From the NCBI RefSeq assembly GCF_003254545.1, contig NZ_QJRH01000073.1, forward strand, positions 434,001 to 498,000: a stretch of 64,000 nucleotides of DNA. The letters are read 5' to 3'. The stretch is from Flavobacterium tistrianum. GTDB lineage: Bacteria > Bacteroidota > Bacteroidia > Flavobacteriales > Flavobacteriaceae. Shown in pieces: positions 41,301 to 49,736 of this stretch. The notes beneath the pieces are model-generated. The model saw only the letters and a list, made by a program, of their open reading frames with translations. It did not search any database and had not been told where the DNA came from. How positions within the stretch are numbered: the first letter of the stretch is position 1; each line of letters begins with the position of its first letter. Both the position numbers and the translations under genes were made by a program.

Positions 41301-44300
41301 ATCCTGCTGATGTTATAATCACACAATCTCCATCAAACAGCTACATAGCCAATGCAACTGTCGTTCCTGGAAATGATTATGTCTTTACATACACTACCAG
41401 TACCACCACATTTCCAAATGGCGCTACATGTACTGGAACTTCAGATTCTGTAAATATTACTATTTTCAATGGGGCAAGTGTCGATCCAAATGCTGGACCA
41501 GACCAGACATTATGTATTAGTGATGTTGGCGGAGTCGCTACAATGAGCGGAAATGTTCCTCCCCCAGATGTTACAACGTTTCAATGGAGATTTGTTTATC
41601 AGCCGCCGGGAAGCATTGCAGTTATTGATACTCCCACAGCACCTTTAACGACAGTTTCAAATTTAATTGTTCCTGGTCTTTATATTCTGGAATGGGTATT
41701 CATGAGCAACAATTGCCGAACTCTTTCAGATATTGTGCGAATAGAAATGAATGCGCCGCCAAGCACGGCCATTGCAGGTCCAGATGATACTGTTGCCTGC
41801 CAAACCACTTATAAAACCGCTGCAGTTCCTCCGACTGTAGGTATAGGTACATGGACATTTTTCTCTCAGCCCCCTGGAGGTAATGCTGTGATTGACAATC
41901 CAAATAGTCCTGTAACAACTTTATCAAATATTAATGTTTTGGGGACTTACATCTTAACATGGACAGTTAGCAATGGGCCTTTTACAAATCCTTCACTATG
42001 CCAGCCGACTTCAGACCAAGTAGAAATAACCTTTAATGATGTTCCGCCATCCATTGCCAATGCAGGTCCAGATCAAGAACTTTGTGATGCTACCAGTGCT
42101 ACGATGAATGCCTCAACAGTAACATCAGGTTTAGGAACATGGACACAGGTTTCTGGTCCAAATACCGCTGGTATTGCATCTCCAAATAATGAAAATTCCT
42201 TAATGCTCGGACTAATTCCTGGCACATATGAATTTAAATGGACAGTTACCACTACTAATTTAAATGGATGTTTCTCTGAAGATACTGTCTTGGTAACTAT
42301 CTACGAGAATCCATCAACTGCCAATGCAGGACCAGATCAAATTAGACCTCAATTTTCATCTATTAATATGAATGCGGTTGCTCCAACAGTTGGAACTGGA
42401 AGCTGGATTCAAACCGCAGGGCCTAGCACAATAGGTTTTACAGATCCTACTAGTCCAACAACGGCTGTAACTGGAACAATTCCTGGCATTTACACTCTCC
42501 AATGGAATGTAACAAATGGAAACTGTGCTGTTTCATCAGATTCAATGAATCTTACAATACGTGCCGTAGCCGATCTTGAATTAACTAAAACAGTAACACC
42601 TACAACAGGAAGCGTTGGCGACGTGGTTACTTTTAATATCAATGTGTTTAACAATAATGCATTGGGAGGATCTTCAACAGCCACCAATGTTGCCATACGT
42701 GACTTTATTCCACTCGGCTTTGCGCTTGTTGCTGGATCTGTTACTTCAGCAGGAGTGTATAATGTTGGCGATAATACTATTACTTGGAGCGGTATCACAA
42801 TTCCGAGCGGAAGCATTTTAAATCTATCATTCAAAGCTACTATATTACCTTCGGGAGGGTCTTATGTCAATACAGCAGAGGTTATTGCATCTGATCAATT
42901 TGATCCTGACAGCACGCCAAACAATCAAAACCCGGCAGAAGATGATCAGGACAGTGCTACAGTAGTTCTCGATGTAGCCGATTTATCGCTTAAAAAAACA
43001 GTTTCTCCTAATACTGTAAGTATCAATGATAATGTCATTTTTACAATTTCTGTAACCAATAGCGGGCCAAATAATGCAACTGGAATCACGGTTTCAGACA
43101 AACTGCCGCCTGGCTACACCTATGTGAGTGATAATGGAGCGGGAAAATACAATAGTCTCACAGGAATATGGAATGTTGGTAATTTGAACAACGGAAATAC
43201 GCTTTCCTTACAGATTACTGCTAAAGTAAATGTCGTAACATCGATGAGCGATTATTTTAACACGGCAGAAATCCAGACCGCCCATCAGTTCGATCCTGAT
43301 AGTACTCCTGGAAATGGTGTTACAACAGAAGATGATATATCCACAGCCTCGGTTTCTCTAAAACAAGCGGATTTAGAACTTACAAAATCTGTAACTCCAA
43401 CTTCGGCCGCGGCAGGCGAACAAGTTAACTTTACTATTAATGTTGTTAATAATGGTCCAGGAAATGCAACTGGAGTTGGCGTAAGGGATATTGTTCCTGT
43501 AGGCTATACTCTAATACCTGGTTCCGTGTCGAATGGAGGTACCTATCAAGTGGCCACTGCTACTCTGGAATGGCGAAATCTATATCTTCCAGCTAATTCA
43601 AATATAGATCTGACCTTTAGCGCTATTGTTAATCCTTTAGGAAACTATCTAAATGTCGCTCAAGTAATAACCAGCGATTTGCCAGATCCTGATAGTGTTC
43701 CTAATAATAATATTCCTACAGAAGATGATCAGGATGATGCAGAAATTATCTTTGTTGGACCATCAGCAGATTTATCTTTGGTTAAAAATGTTGTAGCAGG
43801 CAATACATCTCCTGTAGTCGGAAGCCAGATTTCGTTTGAACTTAAAATAACAAATGATGGCCCAAATAATGCCACTGGAGTACAAGTCGCCGATCTACTT
43901 CCCTCTGGATTTCAATATGTAAATTACAGCTCTTCTGCTGGAACATATAACAGCACTACCGGAATTTGGAATGTAGGAACCGTTGATTCTGGTGTTACAG
44001 AATCTCTTATTCTGGATGCTAAGGTATTGCCAGCTGGCAATTATATAAATATAACTCAAGTCATAGCAAGCGATCTTCCAGATCCTGATAGTACACCTAA
44101 CAATGATGATGGAGATCAAAGTGAAGATGATGAAGATAATGCTGTTGTAACACCTATACCACCATCAGCAGATTTATCACTGACAAAAACTGTAAGCAAT
44201 CCTACTCCTTTGGTTGGTTCTACTGTAACTTTTAGCATTATCACTACAAACAGCGGACCGCAGGACGCAGCGCTTGTTCAAGTGACAGACTTACTGCCTT

Positions 44301-47300
44301 CTGGTTATACCTATACCAATTTTAATGCAACAAGCGGAACGTATGATACCACAACGGGCTTATGGACATTAGACATATTACGCAGCAGTGAATCTGAAAC
44401 ATTACAGATTAATGCCATAGTTAACCCGACAGGAGATTACACCAATATTGCTGAAGTTACTAATAGTGATACTCCTGATCCCGACTCAACTCCAAATAAC
44501 GGGGTGCCGACAGAAGATGATTACGGAACAGCAACAACTACTCCTATTCCTCAATCTTCTGATTTGTCGTTAACTAAAACAGTCAATAATGTAACACCTT
44601 TAGTAGGCTCTCTTGTTACTTTTGAAGTTGTTGTGACCAATAATGGCCCTCAGGATAATTTTGGAGTACAGGTAACTGATGTACTTCCTTCTGGATATAC
44701 ATTTGCAGGATCTACCATTTCTACAGGAACCTATGACAGTGCCACAGGGATATGGATAGTTGGTAATTTAGTAACTGGCGATTCAGAAACTCTGCAGATT
44801 GTTGCGCAAGTAAATCCAAACGGTATTTACACTAATACAGCCGAAGTAACCGCAGCTAATCTTCCTGATCCGGATTCGACACCAGATAATGGAATCACGA
44901 CAGAAGATGATTATGCAGAAGTTACTACTGTTCCTGTTCCAACATCGGCAGATTTATCATTGACTAAAACTGTAAGCAATCCTACTCCTTTAGTGGGCTC
45001 TTTAGTAACATTCAGCGTTCAAGTAACAAATTCTGGACCGCAAGAAGCAAACGGTGTTATGGTTACCGATTTATTGCCTTCAGGTTATACTTATGTATCA
45101 TACAGCGCAACAACAGGAACGTATGATCCTGCAACAGGGCTTTGGGATGTTGGAAATATGCCTGTTTCAGATTCTTATACATTGCAAATAACAGCTTCCG
45201 TTAATACCACAGGAAATTATACTAACAGCGCCGAAATCACAGCAAGCAGCCAGCCAGATCCAGATTCTACTCCAAACAACGGAGTTACAACAGAAGATGA
45301 TTACGCAGAAGCCTCTACAACTCCAATTCCAGCTTCAGCAGATTTGTCATTAAACAAAACCGTTAGTAATCCTACCCCATTGGTAGATTCTTTGGTAACT
45401 TTTGAAATTATAGTTACCAATAGTGGTCCACAGGATGCAACTGGAGTTCAAGTGACCGATTTGCTTCCTAACGGTTATCAATTTAATGCTTATACGATTT
45501 CACAAGGAACGTACAATTCAGCAACCGGTATATGGAATGTTGGAACTTTAGCAAATGGAAATTCCCAAACGTTACAGATAATTGCAACGGTACTGCCTAC
45601 AGGCAATTATACAAATATTGCAGAAGTAACAGCATCTGACCTTCCTGACCCCGACTCAACACCAAATAATGGAGTTCCTACAGAAGACGATTATGATACA
45701 GCAGTGGTAACAGTAATACAAAAAACTCCAGTATCAGACCTTTCATTGACTAAAACGGTAAACAATCCTACCCCATTAGTCGGTTCACAAGTTATTTTTG
45801 AAGTTATAATTACCAATAATGGAATAGATGACAACACAGGTGTTCAAGTTACAGATCTGCTTCCATCAGGATATACACTAACAGGATACACTATCTCTAC
45901 AGGAACTTACACCTCTGCAACAGGTATATGGAATGTTGGCAATATGATAAATGGAAAATCTGAAACTTTACAAATTTTGGCTGTTGTTAATCCGACAGGA
46001 AATTATGTGAATGTGGCCGAAGTAACTGCAGCTGATCTTCCAGACCCTAATTCGACACCGAACAACGGGGTTGCCACAGAGAACGATTATGCAACTGCAA
46101 CCGTTACTCCAAACGCACAAGCTGCAGATTTATCTTTAACCAAAACAGTAAATAACGCAACGCCTCTTATAGGCACTCAAGTTATTTTTGAAGTAATTGC
46201 AACCAATAACGGCCCTCAAAATACTGCAGGAGTTGAAGTAACCGATTTATTGCCTTCTGGTTATACTTTTGTTAATTATAGCTCTACAAAAGGAACTTAT
46301 AATGCTACAACTGGTAAATGGGTTATCGGCTCGTTGATTAATGGAGACTCGCAAGTATTGCGTGTAACAGCTACTGTAAATGCAACTGGAAATTACAACA
46401 ACATTGCAGAAGTAACTGCCAGCAGCCTTCCTGATCCAAATTCAACACCAAATAACGGAGTTGTAACAGAGAATGATTATGCTACTGTTACAACTACTCC
46501 GACGCCTCCTATCGCAGATTTATCTCTAGTCAAAGGCATAGTCGGAGGCAACTTTAGTCCTGTTTTTGGCGCAACCGTCACTTTTGAAATTATAGTGACC
46601 AACAGCGGGCCACAAACGGCAACAGGAGTTAAAGTAATAGACATGCTGCCAAGCGGTTATGAATATGTAGTATACAGTTCAACAGCTGGACAATATTTTT
46701 ATTCTAATGGAATTTGGGATATAGGAACAATACCAAGCGGAAGTTCTGAATCTTTATTGATAACTGCAAAAGTAAACCCAACAGGTATTTATCAAAATAT
46801 TGCCGAAGTTTATGCCTCAAATGAGCTAGATCCTGATTCTACTCCAAACAATAATGTTTTAGGCGAAGATGACATGAGTGCTTTATTATTGTCTCCAGTT
46901 CCTGCGGTAGCTGATCTTTCTATTGAGAAAAAAGTAATTAACAACATACTTACTCCAGAAGTTGGTTCGCAGATTACATTTTCTGTTACAGTTGCAAATT
47001 CAGGACCAAGTATTTCGACTGGCGTAACAATAAAAGATATTCTTCCTGCTGGTTATGTTTATGAGTCTTACAACTCAACTTCTGGAAGCTACAATCCGAT
47101 CACAGGAATTTGGTCTCCTGGAATTACGTTACCTGGAAACAGCCATACTCTGCTTATAAATGCTTTTGTAAAAAGCCCAACCGGAACAGCTGATGAATAT
47201 TTGAATACAGCAGAAGTAATGACAGCCGATCAATTTGATCCAGACAGTACGCCAGGAAATGGCATTGTAACTGAAGATGATTATGATAGCATTTCGGTCA

Positions 47301-48745
47301 CACCTGTAATAATTGAAGCCGATTTATCTTTAAACAAAAGTACACTTTCAGGTAATCTCGTGCATGATGTAGGAAGCACAGTTATTTTTGAAATAACAGT
47401 TACCAATGATGGACCTGGAATTGCTAGCGGTGTAATGGTTAAAGATATTCTTCCTCCTGGATTTACCTATTCGACTTACACAGCCACAAGCGGTATATAT
47501 AACAACATAACTGGAATGTGGAATACTGGAATTGTCAACGTGGGAAATACACAGACTCTTCAAATTTATGCAACCGTTAATAAACCATCAGGCCAATCTG
47601 GAGAATACACCAACATAGCCGAAATAACAGCCAGCAATCTTCCCGATCCAGACTCAACTCCTAATAACGGAGTTCCGACCGAGGACGATTATGATAGCGT
47701 TACTATAAAAGTAAATGTTGCCGATTTAAGTCTGGATAAAACCGTAAGCAACAAAAATGCTAATGTAAACGAGACAGTAACATTTACACTACAGATCGGA
47801 AACGAAGGTCCAAGCGAAGCGACAGGCGTTGCCGTTGAAGATATTATACCATTAGGATACAAAAACATCACCAATATTACTAATGGCGGAATCTTCAACC
47901 TGAATACTATAAGATGGGAAAAACTAACTATACCTGTTGGAGGTCTTACCCTAACATACAATGCTACAGTTGTTCCTGTACATGGCTTACAAAACTCTGA
48001 CTATTTGAATATTGCACAAATAACTGCTAGCGATCAATTTGATCCCGATTCGACGCCAAATAATGATAATGGCGATCAAAGCGAGGACGACGAAGATTCT
48101 GAATTCATCAATATTCCGTCAACAGATGTTGCAATAAGAAAAGATGTAGATAAAACTGATGTTCCAATGGATTCACAGGTAACCTTCACTATTACAGCAG
48201 AAAATCTCGGAACTCTCACCGCTACAAATGTTGAAGTACAAGATGTACTTCCAAAAGGATATTCATACATAAATTCAACAGTTAGTTCTGGAGATTATAA
48301 TCCTGCAACAGGAATTTGGCAGATACCGGCAATTAATGGTGGAGCTTCTCAGACACTTACACTGGTGGTTAAAGTAATTGATTTTAACGATTATCTGAAT
48401 ACGGCACATATGACACAGCTTGATCAAGTCGACACAAATCCGACAAACAATCAGGATAGTGCAACTGTTTCGCCAAACTGTCTGAAAATCTACAATGAGT
48501 TTTCACCAAATGATGACGGCCAGAACGACTTCTTCTATATTGATTGTATAGAAAGGTATCCTAATAATCAACTGGAGATATTTAACCGCTGGGGTAATTT
48601 GGTTTACTACCAAAAAGGCTATAAAAATACTTGGGACGGAAAAGCAGACGGCTCTGCCAAAACGCTTCCGGAGGGCACCTATTTCTATATTCTCGATTTA
48701 GGAGACGGATCTAAAAAAACCTCTGGATGGGTTTACCTAAAATAA
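38312..48745 (+). CDS. Giant T9SS type B surface adhesin (Ig-like modules, DUF11 repeats, CHU_C sorting domain)
   Basis: A protein of about 3,477 residues, among the largest expected in such genomes. I take the ATG at 38312 as start; a TTG two codons upstream is also in frame. The signal peptide ends near IFQTNAQ. About 14 Ig/PKD-like modules follow (to about residue 1418), most beginning with NAGPDQ and a nearby Cys and holding GTWTQVSGP-like strands. Then come 15 DUF11 repeats of about 130 residues (ADLSLTKTV ... DPDSTPNNG ... TEDDY). The last 90 residues are the gliding-motility-type C-terminal domain (NEFSPNDDGQNDFF, FNRWGNLVYY, GTYFYIL), the type B T9SS sorting signal. It should be a surface or secreted fibre for attachment, gliding or cell contact. 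The SprF-like partner gene follows 55 bases downstream. Confidence 0.92.
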   Translation: MAQFYFSWRICTLSKKLAFAALLIFLSIFQTNAQNCSVNAGVLNVTICETDALVLTGNNPSPITGTVKWTQISGPAVTINSPTSASTTVSGYTGGNTYIFRYSATCSDGIVSYQDKVVNVKPITKANAGANITSCPNTNGTLAIIANTPQNNGETGYWEIVGANNAGVVINFPNLATSTISLPDTSCGVTTLQWVIEGPEYAPGQRCRTTSQITVTNYGGVKPVSAGPDQTLSNCYTTTQSTNLNATYGGCGLNGQNGQWTFVSGPNTPVISNPNANNTGISNLVQGTYTFRWTVSGPCASGNDTVVITVPAATQDVTQLPGGDENIFFCDNTINQVTLVAQTPLYAGETVAWSQISGDSGAVIVSPTNPTTLVTNIFQGGDPYRFRYTLTNNNTGCVFTKDYIVQYNGPTRTILANNGNDIVGSCNATVFTIPLTVTGTGSNQYRIVSGPPLSPLGPFPTALKDVGNSLTLTLTAPGDYTVEFVRKQNGALTVECDFGFDTLGILVSGDPTPSNAGTDVSLPCGDTTTVLSGVSTDDGLHFWSQLSGPNTATIADNFAIDTPVSNLISGTYVFQYITKGGGATCGFSVATVTVYVSDSTISNVDAGTDQVVCASSLVPLSAVPAAPGEIGTWSQVSGPDTITFSDVNNPNAIASGFITPMASYELQWTVSYSHPGPSCGSSVSDTVTISTNNNTAPTPADAGPNACYSSGTNTFNLSGNIPGFGDYGIWTVQPSTGVIIDNIEDPNTMVTVPGNGTYVFTWSISSRLRTCIPSQSSVSVTVAETPPIANAGPDQEICGSTITMAATKSGGSTGTWTRISGVGNYTISDIHDPNAVFTFSYSGYYIFRWTVDAGICGQAFDDINLTIGLPPHPANAGPDQNICNNSSVIMAGNSYDSFFELGQWSVLTGSPNQPTIVDPSNPNTAINGLVAGTYTFRWTITAKSIFLCQGSFDDVIVVVDPAANAGIDQTYCDVTSVQLIANENSTGTWSLTSTTGNPADVIITQSPSNSYIANATVVPGNDYVFTYTTSTTTFPNGATCTGTSDSVNITIFNGASVDPNAGPDQTLCISDVGGVATMSGNVPPPDVTTFQWRFVYQPPGSIAVIDTPTAPLTTVSNLIVPGLYILEWVFMSNNCRTLSDIVRIEMNAPPSTAIAGPDDTVACQTTYKTAAVPPTVGIGTWTFFSQPPGGNAVIDNPNSPVTTLSNINVLGTYILTWTVSNGPFTNPSLCQPTSDQVEITFNDVPPSIANAGPDQELCDATSATMNASTVTSGLGTWTQVSGPNTAGIASPNNENSLMLGLIPGTYEFKWTVTTTNLNGCFSEDTVLVTIYENPSTANAGPDQIRPQFSSINMNAVAPTVGTGSWIQTAGPSTIGFTDPTSPTTAVTGTIPGIYTLQWNVTNGNCAVSSDSMNLTIRAVADLELTKTVTPTTGSVGDVVTFNINVFNNNALGGSSTATNVAIRDFIPLGFALVAGSVTSAGVYNVGDNTITWSGITIPSGSILNLSFKATILPSGGSYVNTAEVIASDQFDPDSTPNNQNPAEDDQDSATVVLDVADLSLKKTVSPNTVSINDNVIFTISVTNSGPNNATGITVSDKLPPGYTYVSDNGAGKYNSLTGIWNVGNLNNGNTLSLQITAKVNVVTSMSDYFNTAEIQTAHQFDPDSTPGNGVTTEDDISTASVSLKQADLELTKSVTPTSAAAGEQVNFTINVVNNGPGNATGVGVRDIVPVGYTLIPGSVSNGGTYQVATATLEWRNLYLPANSNIDLTFSAIVNPLGNYLNVAQVITSDLPDPDSVPNNNIPTEDDQDDAEIIFVGPSADLSLVKNVVAGNTSPVVGSQISFELKITNDGPNNATGVQVADLLPSGFQYVNYSSSAGTYNSTTGIWNVGTVDSGVTESLILDAKVLPAGNYINITQVIASDLPDPDSTPNNDDGDQSEDDEDNAVVTPIPPSADLSLTKTVSNPTPLVGSTVTFSIITTNSGPQDAALVQVTDLLPSGYTYTNFNATSGTYDTTTGLWTLDILRSSESETLQINAIVNPTGDYTNIAEVTNSDTPDPDSTPNNGVPTEDDYGTATTTPIPQSSDLSLTKTVNNVTPLVGSLVTFEVVVTNNGPQDNFGVQVTDVLPSGYTFAGSTISTGTYDSATGIWIVGNLVTGDSETLQIVAQVNPNGIYTNTAEVTAANLPDPDSTPDNGITTEDDYAEVTTVPVPTSADLSLTKTVSNPTPLVGSLVTFSVQVTNSGPQEANGVMVTDLLPSGYTYVSYSATTGTYDPATGLWDVGNMPVSDSYTLQITASVNTTGNYTNSAEITASSQPDPDSTPNNGVTTEDDYAEASTTPIPASADLSLNKTVSNPTPLVDSLVTFEIIVTNSGPQDATGVQVTDLLPNGYQFNAYTISQGTYNSATGIWNVGTLANGNSQTLQIIATVLPTGNYTNIAEVTASDLPDPDSTPNNGVPTEDDYDTAVVTVIQKTPVSDLSLTKTVNNPTPLVGSQVIFEVIITNNGIDDNTGVQVTDLLPSGYTLTGYTISTGTYTSATGIWNVGNMINGKSETLQILAVVNPTGNYVNVAEVTAADLPDPNSTPNNGVATENDYATATVTPNAQAADLSLTKTVNNATPLIGTQVIFEVIATNNGPQNTAGVEVTDLLPSGYTFVNYSSTKGTYNATTGKWVIGSLINGDSQVLRVTATVNATGNYNNIAEVTASSLPDPNSTPNNGVVTENDYATVTTTPTPPIADLSLVKGIVGGNFSPVFGATVTFEIIVTNSGPQTATGVKVIDMLPSGYEYVVYSSTAGQYFYSNGIWDIGTIPSGSSESLLITAKVNPTGIYQNIAEVYASNELDPDSTPNNNVLGEDDMSALLLSPVPAVADLSIEKKVINNILTPEVGSQITFSVTVANSGPSISTGVTIKDILPAGYVYESYNSTSGSYNPITGIWSPGITLPGNSHTLLINAFVKSPTGTADEYLNTAEVMTADQFDPDSTPGNGIVTEDDYDSISVTPVIIEADLSLNKSTLSGNLVHDVGSTVIFEITVTNDGPGIASGVMVKDILPPGFTYSTYTATSGIYNNITGMWNTGIVNVGNTQTLQIYATVNKPSGQSGEYTNIAEITASNLPDPDSTPNNGVPTEDDYDSVTIKVNVADLSLDKTVSNKNANVNETVTFTLQIGNEGPSEATGVAVEDIIPLGYKNITNITNGGIFNLNTIRWEKLTIPVGGLTLTYNATVVPVHGLQNSDYLNIAQITASDQFDPDSTPNNDNGDQSEDDEDSEFINIPSTDVAIRKDVDKTDVPMDSQVTFTITAENLGTLTATNVEVQDVLPKGYSYINSTVSSGDYNPATGIWQIPAINGGASQTLTLVVKVIDFNDYLNTAHMTQLDQVDTNPTNNQDSATVSPNCLKIYNEFSPNDDGQNDFFYIDCIERYPNNQLEIFNRWGNLVYYQKGYKNTWDGKADGSAKTLPEGTYFYILDLGDGSKKTSGWVYLK
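38420..42565 (+). repeat. Array of about 14 Ig/PKD-like modules in the adhesin
   Basis: Units of about 95-105 residues share an opening NAG(P/T)DQ plus Cys and a W-rich strand. They are well diverged from each other in DNA, so they are old duplications. Confidence 0.75.
42566..48476 (+). repeat. Fifteen DUF11 repeats in the adhesin, 390-bp period in the core
   Basis: The ADLSLTK-type openings can be counted 15 times. In the core array the GAT codon of this motif falls at 44171, 44561, 44951, 45341, 45737, 46127 and 46517: exactly 390 bases apart except one step of 396. The early and late repeats are more diverged. Each unit ends in an acidic DPDSTPNN/EDD motif that may bind calcium. Confidence 0.85.
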
Positions 48746-48800
48746 AACCATCCAGAAAATGAAAAGTTTAAGAATAGGATTAACCAAAATAGAATTGGCT

Positions 48801-49724
48801 ATGATTAAAAATATAAAAAAGGTTTTCGCGATAATTACTCTATTCTCGGTATATGGAGCCTTTGCACAACAGGACCCGCAATACACGCAATATATGTATA
48901 ATACAATGACCGTAAACTCAGCTTATGCCGGATCTCTTGGACATTTAACCGTAACTGGTCTTTTAAGAACGCAGTGGGTTGGTATTGAAGGCGCTCCAGA
49001 TACTCAAAGTTTTTCATTAGACACTCCACTCGGAAAAAATGTCGGTCTTGGAATCTCAATTGTAAATGAAGAAATCGGACCTACAGAAGAACAGTATTTA
49101 GATGCAAACCTCTCTTACACCATTAAATCTGGAGAAACCCATAAACTCTCATTCGGATTAAAAGGCGGCGGGCGTGTTATTAATATTGACTGGTCTAAAG
49201 GAAGCCACAAAGACCCTGATTCCCAATTTCGAGAAAACATTACCAATAAATTTTTGCCTGTTGTAGGGGCAGGACTATATTGGCATGGAGAAAGAGATTA
49301 CATCGGAATTTCAGTTCCAAATTTTATGACCCGTGAACGCTATACCTACGATGATATCAGCGATGATCTAGTCAATCAGAGAATACACGTATATCTTATT
49401 GGAGGTATTGTTTTTGACCTTTCGGCACATACCAAATTCAAACCAGCCGTTTTGGTAAAATATGTTGCTGGAGCTCCAATTATTGCCGATTTCTCAGCCA
49501 ATTTCATGTTCAACAATGCCATAACGCTGGGAGCTTCTTATCGTACATCAGATTCTGTTAGCGGTTTAGTCGGCATACAGATAACGCCAATGATTATGGC
49601 TGGATATGCGTACGATTACACCACAACCGCCTTACAGAATTACAACAATGGTACGCACGAAATCATGCTTCGTTTTGAACTCGTTTCACGCAAAAAAGGA
49701 TTAAAATCACCAAGATTCTTTTAA
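48801..49724 (+). CDS. PorP/SprF-family type IX secretion membrane protein
   Basis: A 307-residue outer membrane protein. I choose the ATG at 48801 because it gives a normal signal peptide (MIKNIKKVFAIITLFSVYGAFAQ); an in-frame ATG at 48759 would add 14 residues ahead of it. The mature start QQDPQYTQYMYNTMTVNSAYAG is the family hallmark, and the barrel continues to LRFELVSRKKG. In F. johnsoniae, SprF is needed for secretion of SprB, and SprF-like proteins assist cargo with type B sorting domains. This one lies directly after the giant type B adhesin, so it is its likely partner. Confidence 0.93.
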   Translation: MIKNIKKVFAIITLFSVYGAFAQQDPQYTQYMYNTMTVNSAYAGSLGHLTVTGLLRTQWVGIEGAPDTQSFSLDTPLGKNVGLGISIVNEEIGPTEEQYLDANLSYTIKSGETHKLSFGLKGGGRVINIDWSKGSHKDPDSQFRENITNKFLPVVGAGLYWHGERDYIGISVPNFMTRERYTYDDISDDLVNQRIHVYLIGGIVFDLSAHTKFKPAVLVKYVAGAPIIADFSANFMFNNAITLGASYRTSDSVSGLVGIQITPMIMAGYAYDYTTTALQNYNNGTHEIMLRFELVSRKKGLKSPRFF

Positions 49725-49736
49725 TACGGATAGTCT

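Noticed and set aside
42490..42834. Minus-strand open frame of 114 codons inside the adhesin gene
   Set aside because: It lies wholly within the repeat-coding sequence and its protein shows no recognisable domain; other antisense frames in the adhesin have the same origin.
42566..48476. Regularly spaced repeats as a possible CRISPR-like array
   Set aside because: The 390-base period is in frame, encodes conserved DUF11 domains and lies in a single open frame; there are no short identical repeats with unique spacers.
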